Shown: positions 55,525 through 62,607 of the stretch, in pieces
Position numbering within the stretch: the first letter of the stretch is position 1
Layout: each line of letters begins with the position of its first letter
Assembly: GCF_003028575.1 (NCBI RefSeq)
Contig: NZ_PYUD01000001.1
Coordinates: 248,001 to 312,000, forward strand
Direction of reading: 5' to 3'
Length of the DNA stretch: 64,000 nucleotides
From: Halomonas urumqiensis
GTDB taxonomy: Bacteria > Pseudomonadota > Gammaproteobacteria > Pseudomonadales > Halomonadaceae
Notes under the pieces: model-generated
The model's database searches: none
Seen by the model: only the letters and a program-made list of their open reading frames with translations
What the model was told of the DNA's origin: nothing
Position numbers and translations under genes: made by a program

Positions 55525-56538
55525 ATGTCCCGAGAGATGCTGACCATCGATGGGCTGCAGTACTCCTGCTGGTCCCGGGAGATCTTCGAACAGATGCGCG
55601 AGGGCGGAGTGGATGCCGTGCATGCCACCCTGGTCTATCACGAGACCACCCGCGAGACGCTGTCTCGACTTGGCGAGTGGAACCGTCGTTTCGAGCAGCA
55701 TCATGACCTGATCATGCCGGTCCTCGAACCCGCCGATATCGCGCGTGCCCGTGAGCTCGGCAAGGTGGGCATCTTTCTCGGCGCCCAGAACTGCTCGCCA
55801 ATCGAGGATGATATCGACATGGTGGCGGTGATGCGTCGCCTGGGCCTTTTGATTATGCAGCTCACCTACAACAATCAGAGCTTGCTGGCCTGTGGCTGTT
55901 ACGAGAGCGATGACAGCGGGGTCACCCGCTTCGGACGTCAGGTGATACGTGAGATGAACCGCGTCGGCATGGTCATCGACATGTCCCACAGTGCCGAGCG
56001 CTCGACGCTCGAGGCCATCGAGCTGTCCGAACGGCCGGTGATCATCTCCCACGCCAATCCGGCGTTCTTTCACCCGGCCAGGCGCAACAAGTCCAACCGG
56101 GTGCTCGCGGCGATCGCCGAGTGCCAGGGGCTGCTGGGGTTTTCCGCCTATCCCTTCCATCTCAAGGATGGCCCGGACTGCACCCTGGAGGCCTACTGCG
56201 AGATGATCGCGCGCACGGTCGACTTGATGGGCATCGAGCATGTAGCGCTTGGCACGGACCTCTGCCAGGACCAGCCCGTATCGGTGCTCGAGTGGATGCG
56301 CAATGGTCGCTGGTCGAAGGAGATGGATTACGGCGAAGGCAGTGCCAGCAACGCTGGGTGGCCACGTCCGCTGGCCTGGCTGCGCGACAGCCGCGACTTT
56401 CCCAACCTGATCGACGGTCTGCACCGGCAGGGCTTCGTGGGCGACGAGGTCGAGCGGATCATGGGGCGCAACTGGGTGGCGCTACTGGAGCGCGCGGCGA
56501 CACCCGCGCAGACACCCACGCAGCTGGCCGTCGGATAA
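55525..56538 (+). CDS. Peptidase M19 (membrane dipeptidase)-like protein with altered metal site
   Basis: A 337-aa protein of the renal-dipeptidase fold. In zinc dipeptidases the ligands are His and Asp of DGHND, a Glu, and two His. Here the first block is IDGLQYSCWS, so His and Asp are replaced, and the Glu block reads IFLGAQNCSP with Gln. Both later His remain (VIDMSHSAERS and VIISHANPAFF). Three of five ligands are therefore changed. Similar M19-like proteins accompany dimethylglycine genes in Pseudomonas, from memory. AAGGAG precedes the ATG. A hydrolase for a non-peptide intermediate seems more likely than a dipeptidase. Confidence 0.78.
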   Translation: MSREMLTIDGLQYSCWSREIFEQMREGGVDAVHATLVYHETTRETLSRLGEWNRRFEQHHDLIMPVLEPADIARARELGKVGIFLGAQNCSPIEDDIDMVAVMRRLGLLIMQLTYNNQSLLACGCYESDDSGVTRFGRQVIREMNRVGMVIDMSHSAERSTLEAIELSERPVIISHANPAFFHPARRNKSNRVLAAIAECQGLLGFSAYPFHLKDGPDCTLEAYCEMIARTVDLMGIEHVALGTDLCQDQPVSVLEWMRNGRWSKEMDYGEGSASNAGWPRPLAWLRDSRDFPNLIDGLHRQGFVGDEVERIMGRNWVALLERAATPAQTPTQLAVG

Positions 56539-56605
56539 TCACGCCAGACAACGACATCCTACGTCGCTTCCACAACAACAATGACCTTCTGCAAAGGACA
56601 CGCTC

Positions 56606-58180
56606 ATGCACTCTGACCCCAAGACTTCCCGTTCCGCACCGACCCGCTTTGGTGATCCCGTGGTGCTCGGCCTCAGCGCTGGCTTCATCGTGCTGTTCGT
56701 GGGGCTTTCGCTCTACGACATCGAAGGTGTGGCGAGCGTGATCGGCGCCGGGTTCGCCTGGACCGCCGCCATGCTGGGTTCCTATTTTCAGTTGCTGCTG
56801 TTGCTGACCTTCTTTATCGCCATGGGCCTTGCGGTATCGCCCGCGGCGAGCGCCAAGATCGGCGGGCTGGACAAACCCGAGCTGAGCACCTTCAAGTGGC
56901 TTTCCATCATCATGTGCACGCTGCTCGCCGGAGGTGGGGTGTTCTTCGCCGCCGGCGAGCCGGTCTACCACTTCGTGGTCACGCCACCGGCCTTCGATAC
57001 CGAGCCGGGCGGTGTCCAGGCGGTGGCCGGTGCCCTGGCGCAGTCCTTCATGCACTGGGGGTTTCTGGCCTGGGCGGTGCTGGGCTCGCTGACCGCCGTG
57101 GTGCTGGCTCACTGGCACTACGACAAGGGGCTTCCGCTGCAGCCGCGGACGCTGTTGATACCGGTGTTCGGCGAGCGGCTGATGCGGGGTTGGCTGGGTG
57201 GCGTGGTCGACGCCTGCTGCGTGATCGCGGTGGTCGCCGGAACCGTCGGGCCGATCGGCTTTCTGGCCACCCAGGTCAGCTTCGGGCTACATGAATTGCT
57301 TGGCGTCGGAGAAGGTTACGGCACCCAACTGGTGATCCTGCTGATTCTCGGTGCGGTGTATGTCACCTCGGCGGCCACCGGTATCGACCGGGGAATCCAG
57401 ATGCTCAGCCGCTTCAATGTGTTCCTGGCGCTGGCCATTGCCGCGGTGATCTTCCTGCTGGGTCCGACGCTGTTTCTGACCAATGCCTACCTGCAGGGCT
57501 TCGGTGAGTACGTCAGCTCATTTCTGGCCATGGCCACCATGACGTCGGAGACCGCGCCGGCCTGGTGGATGCAGTGGTGGACGGTGTTCTTCTTCGCCTG
57601 GTTCATCGGCTATGGGCCCTTGATGGCGATCTTCGTGGCACGCATCTCGCGGGGGCGCACCATTCGCCAGATGATCCTCGCGGTGGCGGTGATGGCCCCC
57701 ATCGCCACTACCGTCTGGTTCACGCTGTTGGGCGGCTCGGGGATTCACTTCCAGCTCACCGGGGCCATCGACCTGACCGAGGCCCTCAACAACTTCCAGT
57801 TCGACGTGGCGACGCTGACCGTGGCACAGGCCCTGCCGGGCGGCACGCTGATGGCCCTGGCGATACTGCTTCTGACCACCATCTTCGTGGCCACCACCGG
57901 CGACTCCATGAGCTACGCCATCGCCGTGGTCTGCACCGGGCACGACGAGCCCCACACCGGCGTACGCATCTTCTGGGGCATCACCATGGCGTTGATGGCC
58001 GCCATCCTGCTCTATATGGGGTCGGGACAGATCGGCGTGCTGCAACAGTTCATCGTGATCACCGCCATTCCGGTATCGCTGGTGCTGCTGCCATCGCTGT
58101 GGACCGGCCCGCAGGCAGCGTACGCCATGGCACGTCAACAGGGGCTGACGACCCGCCCCAAGGTCATCGTCAATGACTGA
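56606..58180 (+). CDS. BCCT family transporter
   Basis: A 524-aa transporter with about 12 membrane helices, of the betaine/carnitine/choline family. The signature region reads WFIGYGPLMAIFVARISRGR, where two of the usual Trp residues of the aromatic substrate box are Phe and Tyr. This change suggests a ligand other than glycine betaine, though still probably a zwitterion or quaternary amine. Short cytoplasmic ends (TTRPKVIVND) argue against osmotic sensing and for catabolic uptake. It overlaps the next gene by 8 bases. Confidence 0.88.
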   Translation: MHSDPKTSRSAPTRFGDPVVLGLSAGFIVLFVGLSLYDIEGVASVIGAGFAWTAAMLGSYFQLLLLLTFFIAMGLAVSPAASAKIGGLDKPELSTFKWLSIIMCTLLAGGGVFFAAGEPVYHFVVTPPAFDTEPGGVQAVAGALAQSFMHWGFLAWAVLGSLTAVVLAHWHYDKGLPLQPRTLLIPVFGERLMRGWLGGVVDACCVIAVVAGTVGPIGFLATQVSFGLHELLGVGEGYGTQLVILLILGAVYVTSAATGIDRGIQMLSRFNVFLALAIAAVIFLLGPTLFLTNAYLQGFGEYVSSFLAMATMTSETAPAWWMQWWTVFFFAWFIGYGPLMAIFVARISRGRTIRQMILAVAVMAPIATTVWFTLLGGSGIHFQLTGAIDLTEALNNFQFDVATLTVAQALPGGTLMALAILLLTTIFVATTGDSMSYAIAVVCTGHDEPHTGVRIFWGITMALMAAILLYMGSGQIGVLQQFIVITAIPVSLVLLPSLWTGPQAAYAMARQQGLTTRPKVIVND

Positions 58181-59945
58181 AGCGGATCGGCTGTCGGCCG
58201 CGCTGCCCGGTCTGCGTCCGGCCGACGAGGTGATGCGGCTCGAACGCCTCGGTAGCCTGCATGCCACGCGCTTAAGCTTCGTGCGCACCCTGGTCCGGCA
58301 GATGGCTCGCCAGCGCTGGCGGATCAGCCGCGAGCGCTTCGACCTGGATGCCAACGGGCATGGCACGGCCATCTATCGCTTGCAGACGCCGCATGGCCGC
58401 TATCACGGCGTGATGTTCGCCCAGCCACTCGAGGATACGCAGCGCTCCGACCGGGTGATCGCCGAGGCCTGGGACGTGACCTTCGGCCTGGTGGAGGGCG
58501 ATGTCGACGATAGCCTGCTGGCGCAGATGGCAGCCAATGTGCCGTTGCAAGAGGCCGGGCGCCAGCACCCCAGGGTGCTGGTGCTGTCGCGCGCCAACAA
58601 GAGCCTGCGTAACTTCGCCCACTTCGTCGAGGCGCTGGCCGCCGGGCATCAGCCCGACCCCGCCTGGTTGACCTGGGTCGGCTACCTGTATCGCACCACC
58701 GCGGTCTACGGCAACGGCAAGTTCGGCATTGCCGATTTCGCGCGACTTCATGACAACCCGGACTTTCGACGCCCTTTTTCGGCACAGATGGCCGGTGTCT
58801 ATCTGCTGCGCCACTTCTCCATCGAGCAGGTCGAGCATCTCGCGGCCTGCCGTGCCCCCGACACCGCCTGTGGCCTGGCCACCGAACTGCGCCGCTACCT
58901 GGGGATCGGCAACTCCACCGGGCTCGGCATGGCGCCCTTTCTGATCAACCATCCACAGTTGATTGCCCAGTGGATCGCCCAGCGTGAGACCGCCCTGGCG
59001 CTGGCCATGCGGCAGGTGCCCGACGAAACCGACCGGCAGCGGCTGATCGACCTGACGCGGCGTGCGATGTGCCACTTCGAGCAGACGGTGACCGAGGATG
59101 CCGATCAGCGCGAACGCAATGCCGCCACCGTGGCGGCGCTGCCCGATGTGCTCAACTGGCTTGCCAATGTGCCATTGGCCGCCGATCTTTGGTGGCAATT
59201 GGTGGAGTGGGGGGCACGCACGCTCTCCCTGGAGGCTCAGGAACTGGTCAATACGCTATTGATCGAACTCTACCCCGATCCGATCGATAGCCTCGAGGAT
59301 CATATGGGCGTCACCGAGAATCTCGATCTGGCGCCGGACATGCCCTTGATGCACCTTCGCCAACTGATCGAGACTCACTATGGCTGGGCGCTGGCCCATG
59401 ATTACGAGAGCGTCGAAGGCGCGTGGTGGTTCTGGTACCGCTCCGCGGAAAAAGAGGAGCCAAGGCTCGGGCAACGCCATCTCGAAGCCGGTGCGGAGAA
59501 GGAGATGCCCATCGCCATCGGGCCGCGAGTGGCCCGCACCCACCACGCGATACGGGCGTTTCTCGATGAGCGACCGCGCGCCTCGGTGGTCGATTTCCTG
59601 CTCGAACATCCGCGCCACAAGGAAATCGTGCGCCGTATTCAGACCCTGGTGAAGGCGCCTTATGGCGATATCCACGCCAACCTCTGGCATCGCGACATGA
59701 AACCCATGCATCTGCTGCGCACCAAGCTGTCATTCTTCGGTGCCAGCCGTTTCGACCCGAAGTCCGACCGCTGGGTGCGCATCACTCTCTTCCAGGGGGC
59801 ACCGCTGGTGGAGGAGCTCAACGCGGAGCCCGTCGATCTCGGTACCTTCGATGACTGGAGCTTTCCTCTGGAGCCGGGTATGCCGGCACGCGACGGTGCG
59901 CCATTCGCCTGCCTCTCTTCGCGTTCGGGAGTGATGGTCAAATGA
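58173..59945 (+). CDS. Large cytoplasmic protein of unknown family, 590 aa
   Basis: I do not recognise this family. There is no signal peptide, membrane segment or classical cofactor loop. The protein is rich in Trp and His, with blocks such as YGNGKFGIADFARL, YLGIGNSTGLGMAPFLINHP, LELYPDPIDSLED-like (LYPDPIDSLEDHMG), HRDMKPMHLLRTKLSFFGA and FDPKSDRWVRITLFQG. GIGNSTGLGM might be a nucleotide- or phosphate-binding turn. Overlaps with the BCCT gene (8 bases) and the next gene (ATGA) show it belongs to the pathway, probably as an enzyme acting on the imported solute. Confidence 0.75.
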   Translation: MTEADRLSAALPGLRPADEVMRLERLGSLHATRLSFVRTLVRQMARQRWRISRERFDLDANGHGTAIYRLQTPHGRYHGVMFAQPLEDTQRSDRVIAEAWDVTFGLVEGDVDDSLLAQMAANVPLQEAGRQHPRVLVLSRANKSLRNFAHFVEALAAGHQPDPAWLTWVGYLYRTTAVYGNGKFGIADFARLHDNPDFRRPFSAQMAGVYLLRHFSIEQVEHLAACRAPDTACGLATELRRYLGIGNSTGLGMAPFLINHPQLIAQWIAQRETALALAMRQVPDETDRQRLIDLTRRAMCHFEQTVTEDADQRERNAATVAALPDVLNWLANVPLAADLWWQLVEWGARTLSLEAQELVNTLLIELYPDPIDSLEDHMGVTENLDLAPDMPLMHLRQLIETHYGWALAHDYESVEGAWWFWYRSAEKEEPRLGQRHLEAGAEKEMPIAIGPRVARTHHAIRAFLDERPRASVVDFLLEHPRHKEIVRRIQTLVKAPYGDIHANLWHRDMKPMHLLRTKLSFFGASRFDPKSDRWVRITLFQGAPLVEELNAEPVDLGTFDDWSFPLEPGMPARDGAPFACLSSRSGVMVK

Positions 59946-60709
59946 ACGTCTCCTACAATGAATTGCAGGGACTTTGCCGCAAGGCGTTCAGCGGGATCGG
60001 TTTCGAGGAGGGGGATGCCGCCGATGCCGCCGACATGGTTGCCTGGATGCAGTGTCATGGCCTGCATGGTGTCGAGCAGCTCAACCGTGGTCTCGACTTC
60101 CTGCTCGAGGAGGATCCCGAGGCGCTGCCCAGAGTGATCTATCAGGATGGTGACCTGGCGGTACTCGATGGTCAGTCCCAGAGCGTGCTGCGCAGCATCA
60201 GCCTTGCCACCGAGCTCGGCTTCGCCAAGGCCCGTGCCCGGGGGCTCTCGGTGGTGAAGATTCGCCGCTGCCACAATCGCCAGTTGATCATGGGATACCT
60301 CTCGAGGCTGGCCGGGCGTGGCATGAACATCACCGCCTTCTGGCGCAACGCCCAGATACCGCTCACCGAGCAGGTGGTGGGCTTTCGCGCCGGCCATGCC
60401 ACGCCGGAAGTGCGCGTCTATGCGGTGCGAGAGGTACCCGAGGAGAACGAGCCGAACGACGGTATCACCCTGGTGATGGCCAATCATGTCGAACTGTTGC
60501 CTTCGCTTGGTGCCGACCACGATCTCGATCTGTTGGCTCACCACCCCGAATCGGAGCTGCTGGCGTGCCGCCAACAGGCGCTTGCCGATGGCATTCAGGT
60601 GGATGACGCCATCTGGGCTCGCCTCAAGACGCTTGCCCATCGCATACTCGTGGAGTCGAGCGAGGCCTCCCGGGATGGCGCGGGTGCCGGCATCAATGAC
60701 AATGATTGA
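59942..60709 (+). CDS. DUF3726-like protein, distant relative of Ldh_2 dehydrogenases
   Basis: A 255-aa protein. The start SYNELQGLCRKAFSGIGFEE, then MQCHGLHGVEQL, looks like DUF3726 and also like the N-terminal helices of the malate/lactate dehydrogenase 2 family. RARGLSVVKIRRCHNRQLIM aligns with the Ldh_2 block whose His is catalytic. It is about 80 residues shorter than Ldh_2 enzymes. Members of that superfamily reduce cyclic imino acids or make N-methyl amino acids, so an imine or oxo-acid step is possible. Coupled to the 590-aa gene by an ATGA overlap. The next 170 bases (60710-60879) contain no clear gene. Confidence 0.65.
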   Translation: MNVSYNELQGLCRKAFSGIGFEEGDAADAADMVAWMQCHGLHGVEQLNRGLDFLLEEDPEALPRVIYQDGDLAVLDGQSQSVLRSISLATELGFAKARARGLSVVKIRRCHNRQLIMGYLSRLAGRGMNITAFWRNAQIPLTEQVVGFRAGHATPEVRVYAVREVPEENEPNDGITLVMANHVELLPSLGADHDLDLLAHHPESELLACRQQALADGIQVDDAIWARLKTLAHRILVESSEASRDGAGAGINDND

Positions 60710-60879
60710 GTGGGTGCCTGGCCGGCATGACATTCGCCAGAGCGACATCCGCTTGTCCGTTTCCTCCTGAGGCGAGCTGTCAGGCATTGTTCCGGCGCTG
60801 GGTGGGTGACACCATCAGCGTATATCCCTATTTCCGACCCGATAACGACAACCAAGACCACTAGCGATACGGGACCACC

Positions 60880-62598
60880 ATGACCGTCGAGACCTTGAAT
60901 CCTGCGCGTCGCTTTCGCGGCAAGCCCCGTGGCCGTGATCTGCCCCCGGTGGCGCTTGCGGCGTTGCGCCAGTTGCTCGGTGACGAGCGCAGCGACCGAG
61001 AACTCAAGCGCCGCGACCGGTTGATCGAACATCTGCATGCCCTGCAGGATGCCCATGGCTATCTCGGCATGGTCGAGTTGCGTGCGCTTGCCGCCTACAT
61101 GAACCTGCCCATGGCGGAGGTCTACGAGACCGCCACCTTCTACGCCCATTTCGATGTGGTGCATGACGAGCAGACCCCGCCACCGGAGGTCACGCTGCGC
61201 GTTTGCGACTCACTCTCCTGCCAGCTGGCCGGTGCCGCCACCCTCAAGTCCGAGCTCGCGGCGGGGGCCGACCCGGCCAGGGTGCGCGTAGTGCGCGCCC
61301 CATGCATGGGCCGCTGTGACAGTGCACCGGTGGTGGAGGTGGGCCACCACCATGTGTTGTTCGCCACCCGTGAAGGGGTCGAGGCGGTGGTGGATACCGG
61401 CCACTACCACCCCGAGGCGATCCTCTGGCAACGCCTGGCCGAGTACCGCGGCGAGGGCGGCTACGCGTTGCTCGAGGCGTGCCGCGAGGGGACGGTCACG
61501 GTCGAGGCATTGAGCGACGAGCTCGAGCGTGCCAATCTGCGTGGCCTGGGTGGGGCCGGGTTTCCGACCTTCAAGAAGTGGCATTTCGTGCGCCAGGAAC
61601 CGGGCCCGCGTTACTGCGCCATCAATGCCGACGAGGGCGAGCCCGGCACCTTCAAGGATCGCTACTACCTGGAGCGTGCGCCGCATCGCTTTCTCGAAGG
61701 TGCGCTGGTCAGCGCCTGGGCAGTGGAAGCCAGTGCGCTTTATATCTACCTGCGTGACGAGTATCCCGGCCTGCACCGGGTGCTGCACGAGGCCATCGCC
61801 GAGCTCGAAGCCGAGGGGCTTGCCGCGCCTGGCTTCATCGTCATGCGCCGAGGGGCCGGCGCCTATATCTGTGGCGAGGAGTCGGCGATGATCGAGTCGC
61901 TCGAGGGCAAGCCCGGCAAGCCTCGCCATCGCCCGCCGTTCGTCGCCCAGGTGGGGCTGTTCGGTCGCCCGACCCTGGTCAACAATGTCGAGACGGTCTA
62001 CTGGATTCCACTGATCCATGCCAAGGGCGCCGAGTGGTTCGCCGGGCATGGTCGAAACGGCCGCCAGGGCTTACGCAGCTTCTCGCTCTCCGGACGCGTC
62101 AAGCGCCCCGGCGTTCACCTGGCGCCGGCGGGCATCACCTTGAACGAGCTGGTCGAGGAGTACGGTGGCGGCATGGCGGAAGGCCATCGGCTCGCCGGCT
62201 ACCTGCCGGGGGGCGCGTCGGGCGGAATACTGCCGGCCAGCAAGGCGGACATTCCGCTGGATTTCGATACCCTGCAGGCCGAGGGCTGCTTCATCGGTTC
62301 GGCGGCGGTCATCGTGCTCTCCGACCAGGACGACCTGCGCGCCGTGGCCACCAATCTGCTGGCGTTCTTTGCCGATGAGTCCTGCGGCCAGTGCACGCCG
62401 TGCCGGGTGGGTACCGAAAAGATGCTGACACTGCTCGAACGTGAAACCTGGCAGGTGGAGGAGCTCACGAGGCTCGCCCAGGTGATGCAGGATGCATCGA
62501 TCTGTGGCCTTGGCCAGGCGGCACCCAATCCGGTGCTCGGCCTGCTCAAGGATTTCCGTGGCGAGCTCGCCAATCAGCACGTCATCGTCAAGGGATAA
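60880..62598 (+). CDS. NAD-dependent formate dehydrogenase, fused gamma-beta (NuoE-NuoF-like) subunit
   Basis: A 572-aa diaphorase subunit. Residues ~1-165 are NuoE-like, with [2Fe-2S] cysteines in VCDSLSCQL and APCMGRCDSAP. The rest is NuoF-like: FMN block GLGGAGFPTFKKWHF, NAD block NADEGEPGTFKDRYYLE, and the [4Fe-4S] motif ESCGQCTPCRVGTEK with a final Cys in SICGLGQ. In FdsGBA-type enzymes these are two proteins. Electrons from formate would pass to NAD+ here. The ATG at 60880 has only a weak GGGA upstream. Confidence 0.85.
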   Translation: MTVETLNPARRFRGKPRGRDLPPVALAALRQLLGDERSDRELKRRDRLIEHLHALQDAHGYLGMVELRALAAYMNLPMAEVYETATFYAHFDVVHDEQTPPPEVTLRVCDSLSCQLAGAATLKSELAAGADPARVRVVRAPCMGRCDSAPVVEVGHHHVLFATREGVEAVVDTGHYHPEAILWQRLAEYRGEGGYALLEACREGTVTVEALSDELERANLRGLGGAGFPTFKKWHFVRQEPGPRYCAINADEGEPGTFKDRYYLERAPHRFLEGALVSAWAVEASALYIYLRDEYPGLHRVLHEAIAELEAEGLAAPGFIVMRRGAGAYICGEESAMIESLEGKPGKPRHRPPFVAQVGLFGRPTLVNNVETVYWIPLIHAKGAEWFAGHGRNGRQGLRSFSLSGRVKRPGVHLAPAGITLNELVEEYGGGMAEGHRLAGYLPGGASGGILPASKADIPLDFDTLQAEGCFIGSAAVIVLSDQDDLRAVATNLLAFFADESCGQCTPCRVGTEKMLTLLERETWQVEELTRLAQVMQDASICGLGQAAPNPVLGLLKDFRGELANQHVIVKG

Positions 62599-62607
62599 GG
62601 GGGCATC

